Source: an uncultured Rubrobacteraceae bacterium (GTDB lineage Bacteria; Actinomycetota; Rubrobacteria; Rubrobacterales; Rubrobacteraceae). Taken from it: DNA of 52,412 nucleotides. The stretch spans positions 1 to 52,412 of the forward strand of contig CADCVE010000009.1 in NCBI GenBank assembly GCA_902806065.1, in the 5' to 3' direction. The translations under genes were made by a program, and so were the position numbers. Below are positions 17,732 to 25,294 of the stretch, piece after piece (positions within the stretch are counted from its first letter, which is position 1; every line of letters begins with the position of its first letter). The notes under the pieces were generated by a model. The model had not been told where the DNA came from. It was given only the letters and a program-made list of their open reading frames with translations, and ran no database searches.

Positions 17732-18667
17732 CTACGCCTTTCTGTACTTCGTCGTCACCTTGTAGGTACCGTCGGGGAGAGTCAGGAGTTGGTAGTCGTG
17801 AAAAAGGATGGGGTCGACCGTAACCAGACACAGGAAGAGCCGGATGGCGAGGTTCCGGATCTCACTCTCCGCGTGCTCGTCGGCCCGCATCTCGATGATG
17901 TGCCGCAGAGCCCGCACGTTCCCCGTAAACACCATTGGCGCCTCGGTCTCATTGGGCAGCAAGGAGCGAGCGGTCTGCTGCACCTTCTTTCTCGCGTCGG
18001 TCTTGTACTCCGCGTCTAGAAGCGCTGCCCCCTGCTCCTGGCGCTCCAACAACCGGCCCGCCATCGCCTCGTACTCCACCGCCGCCCGATCGGCCCTCTC
18101 TTCAAAGAGGGCGTGCAGATCCCGATCATCCTGGTACTCCGGCCGCTCCACAAAGCGCAGTACAGCTCCAGAAACGTAACGCTGCGAAACTTGCGAAATT
18201 CCAACGCCGGCCCTGTGTCGAACCAACTCGTGTGTGACGCTACGGCTAATGCCGTAGAGCAGGAAACTAAAGCTCGCATGCTCCAATACACTGCCATGCC
18301 CGGCAGAGGTCAGCCGCTCGAAGTACCCGGCGGCATTCTCGTTGGTAGTGCGCCTGGGACCGAAGCTCATGTAGCAGAGTTGCCCCGCCGTCTTGCAGAG
18401 CTGGGAAGAGTCCGGAAGCGCGGTTGGATCTTCGATGTACGCCGGGAAGCCGGAAGATGAACCGAAGCCCTCCAGGAAACCGCCGAGGCCCGCGACGTTG
18501 GTCTGAGGTCTCGCCAGCATCACCACCCCCGGCGCCTTGAGATACGCTGTCCCGGACTTCGTGTGAGAGACTGGGGAGTGTATGGTCGGGAAGCCATCTG
18601 ATATCTCTCCGCCCAGCTTCTCGAACAACTCTGCTACGCGCTCCGTACTCTGCCCGGTCGTCTGCAA
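17732..18667 (-). CDS. thyX: Flavin-dependent thymidylate synthase ThyX
   Basis: 311 residues. The ThyX signature is RHRAGVGISQVSQRYVSG, a variant of the RHRx(7)S motif that binds dUMP and FAD. Upstream are SAGHGSVLEHASFSFLLYGISR (first FAD/dUMP region) and downstream NVRALRHIIEMRADEHAESEIR. The enzyme methylates dUMP to dTMP using methylenetetrahydrofolate and NADPH through FAD. At 311 residues it is longer than many ThyX proteins (about 220-250), with an extra N-terminal stretch of about 70 residues. No thyA is in the window. Its stop lies inside the reading frame of the methyltransferase that follows. Confidence 0.94.
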   Translation of the reverse strand: MQTTGQSTERVAELFEKLGGEISDGFPTIHSPVSHTKSGTAYLKAPGVVMLARPQTNVAGLGGFLEGFGSSSGFPAYIEDPTALPDSSQLCKTAGQLCYMSFGPRRTTNENAAGYFERLTSAGHGSVLEHASFSFLLYGISRSVTHELVRHRAGVGISQVSQRYVSGAVLRFVERPEYQDDRDLHALFEERADRAAVEYEAMAGRLLERQEQGAALLDAEYKTDARKKVQQTARSLLPNETEAPMVFTGNVRALRHIIEMRADEHAESEIRNLAIRLFLCLVTVDPILFHDYQLLTLPDGTYKVTTKYRKA

Positions 18668-18831
18668 AAGGCTCCCTTCTCTGTTTGCTCGGAAGAAAGG
18701 TTAGCGCATTCCGTTCGACGGCGCCTCACGCAGATTCAATGGACCACCGGCTCTAGATCCAACCTCCCACAGAAGGGCTGTTGTAGTTGCGGGCACAGCG
18801 CTTGTTGCACCAGGCGAGATCCCGCGGTTGG

Positions 18832-19674
18832 CTACACGGCCTCTGAGAGAGCGCGTCGGAGGCTGCCCGCGTAGCGGCCGGTGCGGATGGTCCTCAGGGC
18901 CTTTATCTCTACCTGCCGCGCCCGCTCCTGTGAGATGCCCAGGACCTCGGAGACCTCGCGCAGGGTGCGAGTCTTGCTGCCGTCGAGACCGTGGCGCATC
19001 TTCAGGATGCGGGCCTCGCGCTCGGGTAGAGAGCTTACGGCTTCGTGGAGCGTTCCCTCCCACTGCCCAATCTCCACCAGGGCGTACTCGTCGCCCGCGC
19101 GCTCGTCGGGCAACAGGTCGCCCATCTCCGCGCCTTCTTCGCCGATGCTCCCCACCTTCGCGTTCACGCTGCCGATGGGCTGGCTGATCTCGCGCAGGCG
19201 GCGGACCTCTTCGGGCCTTACGTCGAGATGAGCGGCTAGCTCCTCCTCGGTGGCGTCGCGACCGAGCTCGAGGCTCAAGGCGTTCTCGGCCCGGCGCAGC
19301 CTGAAGATGGCATCCACGACGTGCGATGGCAGGCGGACGGTGCGGGCGTGGTCCGCGACGGCGCGGGTGATGGCCTGACGGATCCACCACGTAGCATAAG
19401 TCGAGAACCGGTTGCCAAGAGCCGGGTCAAACCTCTCGACCGCTTTGATAAGGCCCGCGTTGCCTTCCTGGATCAGGTCCTCGAACGCCACCCCTCGTCC
19501 GCGGTACTTCTTGGCGATGGAGATCACCAACCGGAGGTTGCACTCTATAAGGCGCCTCCTGGCCTCCCTATCACCCTCACGAGCACACCCACTAAGATAC
19601 CGTTCCTCAGCGGCATCGAGCAACCGTCCGCCCCGGATCCTCCCAAGATAATGAGTTAGAACGTCCTGCGCCAT
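18832..19674 (-). CDS. RNA polymerase sigma-70 factor, primary/SigA-like group
   Basis: 280 residues from the ATG at 19674, chosen for AAAGG seven bases upstream; an in-frame start 30 bases earlier is less likely. Region 1.2 begins near residue 5 ([18 protein letters not shown]). Region 2 has [15 protein letters not shown] and [17 protein letters not shown] (2.3-2.4). Region 3 follows, and region 4 has [10 protein letters not shown] with a helix-turn-helix [20 protein letters not shown]. There is no region 1.1, as in group 2 alternative sigma factors. It lies downstream of a row of small genes (20862 to 19731) with a 56-base gap and may be cotranscribed with them. Confidence 0.93.
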   Translation of the reverse strand: MAQDVLTHYLGRIRGGRLLDAAEERYLSGCAREGDREARRRLIECNLRLVISIAKKYRGRGVAFEDLIQEGNAGLIKAVERFDPALGNRFSTYATWWIRQAITRAVADHARTVRLPSHVVDAIFRLRRAENALSLELGRDATEEELAAHLDVRPEEVRRLREISQPIGSVNAKVGSIGEEGAEMGDLLPDERAGDEYALVEIGQWEGTLHEAVSSLPEREARILKMRHGLDGSKTRTLREVSEVLGISQERARQVEIKALRTIRTGRYAGSLRRALSEAV

Positions 19675-19730
19675 CCCGCCACCTTTCTTCCTTGCTCTCA
19701 ACACTCTGTCTGGTACCTGTACGCTCTCCG

Positions 19731-20018
19731 CTAAGCCGCCGGATAGGTCCCGTCCGTCGCCCGCGTCCCGCCATGAGTGTCAAACCGCTCCACGACCCGC
19801 TCGTCGAGGCTGCTCGTGACCTTCCAGCCGCGCCCGCAGGAGGAGCAGCGCAACTCCGCGAGCCGCTGGTCATCTCCACGAGCCACCACCGCCTCCTTGA
19901 AAGACCGCAGGCAACACCCTGGCAGCCCCCGCACGTACACCTCGGCCTCCGGCTCCTCCACCGGCGCGAGCGTCGTGTCCGGCCTCAAGGTCCCCTTCTT
20001 CCTCGTGTTGCCGGCCAT
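19731..20018 (-). CDS. Small zinc-ribbon protein, paralogue 1
   Basis: 95 residues. I do not recognise a named family. It has [18 protein letters not shown] near residue 23 and a CSSCGRGW motif near 58. With the preceding CC, these four cysteines could form one zinc ribbon. The gene upstream (20021-20263) has the same layout with a YEVDLPGCCQRS segment and CPVCGAEW, so the two are tandem paralogues. The ATG follows the upstream stop by two bases. The context, with an annealase-like gene before and a sigma factor after, suggests nucleic-acid association, but this is inference. Confidence 0.65.
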   Translation of the reverse strand: MAGNTRKKGTLRPDTTLAPVEEPEAEVYVRGLPGCCLRSFKEAVVARGDDQRLAELRCSSCGRGWKVTSSLDERVVERFDTHGGTRATDGTYPAA

Positions 20019-20020
20019 TG

Positions 20021-20263
20021 CTATGCCGCTCCTTTACGCTCACTATCGCTTGCACGCTCGGTAAACGCGCACTCCTCGGGCTCCACGGCCAGCGACGCTC
20101 GCCACTCAGCCCCGCACACCGGACAATAGAAGGAATCGTCGAAGCTACCCGCCGGGCTAGGGGAGCCGTTAACGGAGCCAGCGGAGCGTTGGCAGCATCC
20201 CGGGAGATCGACTTCGTAGAGCGCCTCCTCCCCGAGCGACGCCATCCAGAGACGACTCTGCAT
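20021..20263 (-). CDS. Small zinc-ribbon protein, paralogue 2
   Basis: 80 residues from the ATG at 20263, whose A is shared with the TGA of the upstream gene (TGATG), a coupling arrangement that fixes the start. LYEVDLPGCCQRS and FYCPVCGAEW carry the four cysteines expected of a zinc ribbon. The C-terminus is acidic then basic. It is the tandem paralogue of the next gene. The function is unknown; the fold suggests a small adaptor or DNA/RNA-binding protein. Confidence 0.65.
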   Translation of the reverse strand: MQSRLWMASLGEEALYEVDLPGCCQRSAGSVNGSPSPAGSFDDSFYCPVCGAEWRASLAVEPEECAFTERASDSERKGAA

Positions 20264-20862
20264 CAGGCAGCCTTCCCGGAGAGACGTGCGATCCACTCAC
20301 TCGCCTCGGCGCGTGTGAGCTCCAGGATAGGCTTGCCCACCATCTCCTCGAACTTCGGCAACCCATCCTCGACCGCGTCCGCGATCAAAGCCTCCAGATA
20401 ATTGAGTTGCTTGCGCGTAGCCGGTAAGGCTTCCTTGGGCAACTCACCCCTACTCTCCCCAGCCTGTTCCCGCGGCTGAGCCTGAGCGCGCGGCTGCTCC
20501 ACCCGTCCTCGCGCCGGGGCGGCCTCCTCGGGCTCGTCCCCGATCTCCTCCAGTGCCGCGACCCCGATATTGATCGCATCGCGCAAAGCCCGCGCCTTGG
20601 CCCTGGTCTCCGCCATCCGAATAATGTGCGGGATGATAGCCCGCCCCACGTTCCCGGGGCTCGCGTCCCCAATGCCGCTGAACTTGCCCTCCTCGGTCCT
20701 CACCACAGCCTTCGCAATGGCGACCTCGCCGTTATCCGATCCAGGTACCTGCAAAAGCTCCGTCTCGATGCTCCTCAAACCCCGCGCATGAGCCTCGTCG
20801 AGCAATCCAGCGTAGAGCACGAACCTTCGCCCGCCGCGCTCGATCATGTACTCTTCCCGCAT
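20263..20862 (-). CDS. Annealase-like conserved protein (phage/plasmid-type)
   Basis: 199 residues. The N-terminal domain (about 1-100) contains FVLYAGLLDEAHARGL, IETELLQVPGS and the strongly patterned HIIRMAETRAKARALRDAINIG. These resemble conserved proteins often found near single-strand annealing (Erf/Rad52-like) functions in phages and plasmids. A proline/glutamine-rich linker (112-140) leads to a C-terminal helical segment, ATRKQLNYLEALIADAV to RAEASEWIARL, like small modules at the C-termini of such proteins. No catalytic residues are obvious. GGAGGAGGT precedes the ATG. The family resemblance comes from memory of motif patterns, so the function is tentative. Confidence 0.5.
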   Translation of the reverse strand: MREEYMIERGGRRFVLYAGLLDEAHARGLRSIETELLQVPGSDNGEVAIAKAVVRTEEGKFSGIGDASPGNVGRAIIPHIIRMAETRAKARALRDAINIGVAALEEIGDEPEEAAPARGRVEQPRAQAQPREQAGESRGELPKEALPATRKQLNYLEALIADAVEDGLPKFEEMVGKPILELTRAEASEWIARLSGKAA

Positions 20863-20905
20863 CGCGCTATACCTCCTCCGGTGCCATCACACCGGTGCTG
20901 CTATC

Positions 20906-20914
20906 TTCACTGAA
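20906..20914. promoter_or_regulatory. TTCACTGAA half-palindrome, copy 1
   Basis: Part of TCTTCACTGAAAT, 44 bases before the annealase-like gene. The same 13-mer with the central base swapped (TCTTCAGTGAAAT) overlaps the start of the STAS/HTH gene at 21557-21565. The core is self-complementary around the central base. The neighbouring HTH protein could bind it; this is only a candidate. Confidence 0.25.
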
Positions 20915-20943
20915 ATGAGTGAGACTAAGGACAAAAATAAACA

Positions 20944-21570
20944 TCAGGCGATCCCTTCGTAGGAGTACTGACGGCCGCCGGGAGCGGCGGTGTTCTTACG
21001 ACGGTGGATAAGGCCGAGCTTGAAGAGACGGGTGGCGCGGTTGTTGCAGGCGGTGTGGTTCAAGCCAAGTCTGGCAGCAAGGTCGGCGTTCGTGATAGAT
21101 CCAGCGTCATAGATCGCGTCCAGCGTCTCCACCAAATGCTCGGGCACCTCGCCGACTATCTCTGGAACAGCGCCAGGCTCGTCCACCCGAACCATCGCCA
21201 GAGATCGCTGCCGCAAAGACGCCTCGATATTCTCCAGAAGCTCCCGGTCCTCCTCGACCAAAACCACCCGCCGGTCCCCATACTCCCCAGCCGCGACCCG
21301 TGAGGCCAGTATCCCAAGAGCCTCATCCGCGAAAGAGTAGTCCATCAACTCCACACCCCGCGTATCGACGTACAATACCCCATCGCCTGGTAACCCTTCG
21401 AGGACCTCCCCGAGCGCCTCGCGCACCCGACGTCCCGTCCCCCGCGTCACCATCAGCTTGCTGCCAGCACCTTCAGCGTCTCCCGAAGCCACCACATCGT
21501 AAACCACGTGCGCCCGGGGTTGCGCCTCCTCAGCCACCGGCTCTACCCTCACTGTCTTCAGTGAAATCAT
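20944..21570 (-). CDS. STAS-like (DUF4325-type) domain plus winged-helix DNA-binding protein
   Basis: 208 residues. Residues about 55-130 look like the STAS-like DUF4325 fold (VLYVDTRGVELMDYSFADEALGILAS then RRVVLVEED). Residues 150-205 form a winged helix (LDAIYDAGSITNADLAARLGLNHTACNNRATRLFKLGLIHRR). A fusion of a STAS-like domain to an HTH suggests a regulator controlled by phosphorylation or partner binding. A STAS plus HATPase protein is encoded about 700 bases upstream on the same strand, a natural partner. A TTCAGTGAA element overlaps codons 2-5. Confidence 0.6.
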   Translation of the reverse strand: MISLKTVRVEPVAEEAQPRAHVVYDVVASGDAEGAGSKLMVTRGTGRRVREALGEVLEGLPGDGVLYVDTRGVELMDYSFADEALGILASRVAAGEYGDRRVVLVEEDRELLENIEASLRQRSLAMVRVDEPGAVPEIVGEVPEHLVETLDAIYDAGSITNADLAARLGLNHTACNNRATRLFKLGLIHRRKNTAAPGGRQYSYEGIA

Positions 21571-21657
21571 ATAAGGTGATTATAAGGGTCGTACCGTGCA
21601 AAATCAACAGCATTCGCCGGCTAATTTTCGGCGGGGTTGTTGGCGTTCGCTGGCCTA

Positions 21658-22233
21658 TCATGAAGCGCTTCTGGGGCGGTATGGCGCTTCTTTGAGCAGG
21701 TGGCTCACGAGAAGCTTCAAGAGCAGTAAGGTACCCCAGAGCAGGCTCATTGCCACTGGACGTTGCAGGTACAACGGCGAGGCGAGAATTACTACGGACG
21801 CGGCGATCAGGTAACCGTACACGGCGGCGAAGAACGGCCAGTCCATCGAGCGGAACAGCCAGGCGACCAGGAAGATCTGGACGCCGTGGATCAGGACGAA
21901 CCCGAGGTGTTGAGCCAGACCTTGCCCGCTCCTGTGATACCAGCGCTTCGCGGAAGAGGTTGCATTAGCGGTTACCCCGCCTGCCAGATCAAAAGCCAAC
22001 AGACCCGCGAGGAGCACCTGAACAGCTCCCCACGCCGCATCTTCGTACACTACTGCATGGATGGGTAGGATGAGAGCGGTGAGTACCGCGCACAGAAGCA
22101 CGAGCCATAGCTCGGCAGGAGTGGCACCGGGGCCAATGAGCCTGTCCAAAGCCCCCGCTACGCCACCTCTCGTCTCCGGAGGTTCCCAACTGATTCTTGC
22201 GTTATTTCCCGCTCTGAATTTCCCTTGCAGCAA
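21658..22233 (-). CDS. Multi-pass membrane protein of unknown function
   Basis: Up to 191 residues from a TTG. After a polar N-terminus there are about five hydrophobic segments (LWLVLLCAVLTALILPIHAV, VQVLLAGLLAFDLAGGV, FVLIHGVQIFLVAWLF, FFAAVYGYLIAASVVILA, and a C-terminal one). A conserved-looking ANATSSAKRWYHR motif follows the second. I do not recognise a named family. Its start lies three bases after the stop of the STAS/HATPase gene, so the two form an operon and may act together. Confidence 0.6.
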   Translation of the reverse strand: MLQGKFRAGNNARISWEPPETRGGVAGALDRLIGPGATPAELWLVLLCAVLTALILPIHAVVYEDAAWGAVQVLLAGLLAFDLAGGVTANATSSAKRWYHRSGQGLAQHLGFVLIHGVQIFLVAWLFRSMDWPFFAAVYGYLIAASVVILASPLYLQRPVAMSLLWGTLLLLKLLVSHLLKEAPYRPRSAS

Positions 22234-22236
22234 AGC

Positions 22237-23190
22237 TCAAACCTCGGCTTTTTTGTTCTTGCCAACGGCTGGTGGTGGGTCGCTGACAGCTTTCCTTGGC
22301 AGCGAGACGCGGACGAAGGCGCCGGGGAAATCGGGGACGTTGCGGGAGTTTGTACGGTCGCCGTAGTAGGTGACGCGTCCGGATCCGGAGCGCAGCGAGA
22401 GAGAGCCGCCGGCGCGGGTGGCGATCTGGCCGACCACCGCGAGCCCACCGCCGCGGCCGACCTCCCCCGTCCCGGAGACCCCCATCTTCAGCGCGTGACG
22501 CAGGGCGCCGTTGTCCGAGCCCGTATGCTCCGCGTACTCCGGGTTACGTGACAGGGTCTCGCGGACGCCTACGCCGCCGTCGGCGATAGCTACGAGTACC
22601 TCTTCGCCCTCGCGTTCGCCTCTCCTGGGTCCGCTTACGATGTGCTGGTAGGCCTGGACGGCGGCATAAGCACCGAAGGGAGAGTGGCCATGCTCGACGG
22701 CGTTCGCGCAGATTTCGGAGAGGGTGGCACAAATGGCGGCCCGTTCGCGCAGCCAGTAGTCCTTGTTCGTCAGAATCTCCGAGATACGGTTGATGATGCC
22801 GGGGATCTCCTCTTCGGAGTGAAAGTTGATGAGCTCCTGCAGAGTCCCCGGGTTGCCCCGCTGGCGTTCCTCAAGCGCCGCCACGTCCGCGTTCGTCTCG
22901 ACCCTGTGACCGAAGATCTTGAAGAAATTCATTCTTTCGAGGTACGCCGTGACGTTGTGCCCGGAGAACCTCAAACCAACCAACCGCGAGCGCGGTATCA
23001 GAAACTCCAGAAGAGCCGCCAGCCCACAAAGCCCCGCCGGCTCCACGAACTCCACCGCGCTGAGGTCCAGGACCGCCATCCCGCCCTCGACCTCCTGGGC
23101 CATCGCGAACGCCGGGTCCAGACTCCCGATAGTCAGGACCCCGCTCATCGCGCCTTTGCGCCGGATGTTCAGTTCGAGTTGGGTGCTCAT
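22237..23190 (-). CDS. STAS domain plus GHKL ATPase signalling protein
   Basis: 317 residues from the ATG at 23190 (MSTQLELNI); a longer frame to 23235 is less likely. Residues 15-100 form a STAS-like domain (MAVLDLSAVEFVEPAGLCGLAALLEFL). The C-terminal part (about 150-310) is a histidine-kinase-like ATPase, with the N-box EICANAVEHGHSP, the G1 motif IADGGVGV and a glycine-rich GRGGGLAVVGQ. There is no phospho-accepting His, so it is an anti-sigma-factor/switch-kinase type protein fused to its own antagonist-like domain. It probably acts with the STAS-like/HTH regulator nearby. Confidence 0.7.
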   Translation of the reverse strand: MSTQLELNIRRKGAMSGVLTIGSLDPAFAMAQEVEGGMAVLDLSAVEFVEPAGLCGLAALLEFLIPRSRLVGLRFSGHNVTAYLERMNFFKIFGHRVETNADVAALEERQRGNPGTLQELINFHSEEEIPGIINRISEILTNKDYWLRERAAICATLSEICANAVEHGHSPFGAYAAVQAYQHIVSGPRRGEREGEEVLVAIADGGVGVRETLSRNPEYAEHTGSDNGALRHALKMGVSGTGEVGRGGGLAVVGQIATRAGGSLSLRSGSGRVTYYGDRTNSRNVPDFPGAFVRVSLPRKAVSDPPPAVGKNKKAEV

Positions 23191-23336
23191 CGCTGAGTTA
23201 TTGTAAGCCGAATCCAGGGGAAGACATCCAACCACGTGTCCCTTAGCCCCCCGAACTTTGGCGCTTTTCAGGAGAAGGCGAACCGGGGACCACCGTCGAA
23301 TTCAAAGTACCTGCGGGAATTCCCAGCTACCGAGGC

Positions 23337-23366
23337 TTGCATGACGTTCGTGAGCTTGAGTATAAT
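23337..23366 (+). promoter_or_regulatory. Promoter of the riboswitch-terC transcript
   Basis: A perfect -10 TATAAT at 23361-23366 with TTGCAT at 23337-23342 as a -35, spaced 18 bases. Transcription would start about 23373, directly at the 5' side of the riboswitch aptamer. This fit between promoter and aptamer supports both calls. Confidence 0.65.
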
Positions 23367-23371
23367 TAGGT

Positions 23372-23486
23372 CTGAACGGGGAGTAGCCAACACCATTAGG
23401 TGGGGCCGGTCGTCAGTACGGAGTGCTTAGGTGCTCCCGGCCGGTCAATAGCGTTAGCTAACGCGAATCGGCGAGACCGCTACGGA
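23372..23486 (+). promoter_or_regulatory. yybP-ykoY (manganese) riboswitch
   Basis: The two conserved boxes of the yybP-ykoY class are present in the right order: GGGGAGTAGC at 23378-23387 near the 5' end and CGGCGAGACC at 23469-23478 near the 3' end. Between them are GGCCGGTCGTCAGTACGG and the stem CCCGGCCGGTCAATAG. This aptamer senses Mn2+ and typically controls TerC/YkoY and P-type ATPase genes. The TerC-family gene starts about 75 bases downstream. The expression platform was not resolved; the ribosome site of terC is close enough for translational control. Confidence 0.85.
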
Positions 23487-23552
23487 CAGGTTAGGCCGTG
23501 GTGGGCTCGCTTTTTCGTTGCTCCCACGGCCCGTCGAGAGAGGAGATGGGTC

Positions 23553-24485
23553 ATGGTGTTTCCCGTTTGGGCGTGGGTTGGCTTCGGGGCGTTCATTTTG
23601 CTAATGCTGGTGCTGGATCTCTTTGTTCTGCACAGGGATGCAAAAGAGATCTCCTTCCGCGAGGCAGCGGTCCTGAGTGCGTTCTGGGTCGCTCTGGCGC
23701 TCCTTTTTGGAATTTTGGTCTGGATCTGGGCTGGCCCGACGGCAGCGGGCGAATACTACACCGGCTACATCATCGAGAAGGCGCTCTCGGTGGATAACGT
23801 CTTCGTCTTCGCCCTGATCTTCGCGTACTTCGCCGTACCAGTCGAGTACCAGTACCGGGTCCTGTTTTGGGGCGTGGTAGGCGCCTTGGTGTTACGCGTA
23901 GTCTTCATCCTCATCGGGGCCGAACTGCTGGAGCGTTACGACTGGATGGTTTACCTCTTTGGAGCGTTCTTGATCTACACGGGCATCCGCATGGCCCGCC
24001 ACAGCAACCAGGAAGTCCACCCCGAACGAAATCCCGTCCTGCGCCTGGTCCGGCGCGTACTACCCATGACCGACGGCTACCGCGGCCAGAAGTTCCTCGT
24101 CCGCGAAGGCCCTGGTCGCGGCAGGCTCATGGCGACGCCGCTGCTGGCGGTTCTGATAGCGGTAGAGACCACTGACGTAGTCTTTGCGGTGGACTCCATA
24201 CCGGCGATCTTCGCGATCACGACCAACACCTTCGTGATCTGGACCTCCAACGCCTTCGCCATCCTCGGCCTGCGCGCACTATACTTTATGCTCGCTGGTT
24301 TGATGCAGCGCTTCGTGTACCTGAGCCTCGGCCTCTCGATAGTACTCGTCTTCGTCGGAGCAAAGTTCATCTGGACCGACCTGTTTGGTAAGGTGCCGAT
24401 CTGGGTCTCCCTGCCGTTTATCGCCACGGTCGTAGCGGTCTCCATAGCCGCCTCATTGTGGAAGACTCGCGATCAGGCAAAATAG
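23553..24485 (+). CDS. TerC-family integral membrane protein, probable Mn2+ exporter
   Basis: 310 residues from the ATG at 23553, which has GAGAGGAGA upstream; the frame is open to 23400 but that would start inside the riboswitch. Nine or so hydrophobic helices. The TerC signatures are EKALSVDNVFVFALIF near residue 75 and AVETTDVVFAVDSIPAIFAIT near 205, whose Asp and Glu are thought to bind metal. Riboswitch-controlled TerC proteins of this kind (YkoY/YceF/MeeY type) export or metallate with manganese. The upstream Mn2+ riboswitch supports this role. Confidence 0.92.
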   Translation: MVFPVWAWVGFGAFILLMLVLDLFVLHRDAKEISFREAAVLSAFWVALALLFGILVWIWAGPTAAGEYYTGYIIEKALSVDNVFVFALIFAYFAVPVEYQYRVLFWGVVGALVLRVVFILIGAELLERYDWMVYLFGAFLIYTGIRMARHSNQEVHPERNPVLRLVRRVLPMTDGYRGQKFLVREGPGRGRLMATPLLAVLIAVETTDVVFAVDSIPAIFAITTNTFVIWTSNAFAILGLRALYFMLAGLMQRFVYLSLGLSIVLVFVGAKFIWTDLFGKVPIWVSLPFIATVVAVSIAASLWKTRDQAK

Positions 24486-24624
24486 GAGGCGCTTGGTTGA
24501 ATCAGCAGGCGAAACGCAGGCGATGCAGGCACTCGCAACCTGGCGGCGAAGCTCACCCTCCGACCGGCAATGAGCGAATCAGGGTCCAGCGGGACGGCCT
24601 TCCGTCGCTTCAGCGGCGGTAGTC

Positions 24625-25152
24625 CTAACTGTCCCACCTGCGCTCGTAGAAGAGCTCAGTGTAGCGTTTGTTGTCGAAGCGGCTGATGATGGAGCCGTCG
24701 CCGACCTCCACGAAGCCGCACTTCTCAAAGACGCGCTGCATACGTATATTGTGGGAGAGTGTGGAGCCCCGCACGGCTCTCAGGCCCAGCGTCTCGAAGC
24801 AGTAGGAGACAAGAAGGTCCACGGCCTCGCCGGCGTATCCGCGGCCGCGTAACGTCTTGGGGCCTATCTTGATGCCGAGTTCGCATCCTTCATGGCGAAA
24901 GTCGTAGAGGGTCGCGAGACCGATCGCTTCACCCTCGGCCTCTATGATGAAGGTCTTTACGGACGAATCTTCCCAGCGGGCAAGGTAATCGCGGCGGGCG
25001 GCGGAGAGGGAGATCCTGATCGGAGGCCGCCCGTTCCAGGCGGCGAGCTCGGGGTCGCGGTCCCACTCGTACGCCTTCTGCACGTCCTCCGCGCGAGGAG
25101 GACGCAACGTTACGGACTCGCCGTTTATTAACTCCAGCTCTTCGGCGTAGAT
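24625..25152 (-). CDS. GNAT-family N-acetyltransferase
   Basis: About 160-175 residues. The GNAT acetyl-CoA region is KIGPKTLRGRGYAGEAVDLLVSYCFETLGL near the middle (R-G-x-G-Y/A loop), followed by HNIRMQRVFEKCGFVEVG. It resembles RimJ/RimL-type acetyltransferases. The N-terminal strand ELELINGESVTLRPPRAED continues upstream of the TTG at 25107. The only codon at good spacing from the strong GAGAGGAGA site is an ATC at 25152, with a CTG at 25137 as alternative. The start is therefore uncertain. The substrate is unknown. Confidence 0.8.
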   Translation of the reverse strand: MYAEELELINGESVTLRPPRAEDVQKAYEWDRDPELAAWNGRPPIRISLSAARRDYLARWEDSSVKTFIIEAEGEAIGLATLYDFRHEGCELGIKIGPKTLRGRGYAGEAVDLLVSYCFETLGLRAVRGSTLSHNIRMQRVFEKCGFVEVGDGSIISRFDNKRYTELFYERRWDS

Positions 25153-25294
25153 GCGCTATCTCCTCTCGGTTAGGGTCTCGCGCCGCTACTCGCAACGCTT
25201 ACGGCTGCCAGGATCACAAGTATAAAGCCTCTTTTGGTTAGAATACCCTCTGGGGGAGACTTTGGGACCAGCAAGACGAGGGTCGGGGGCGGGT

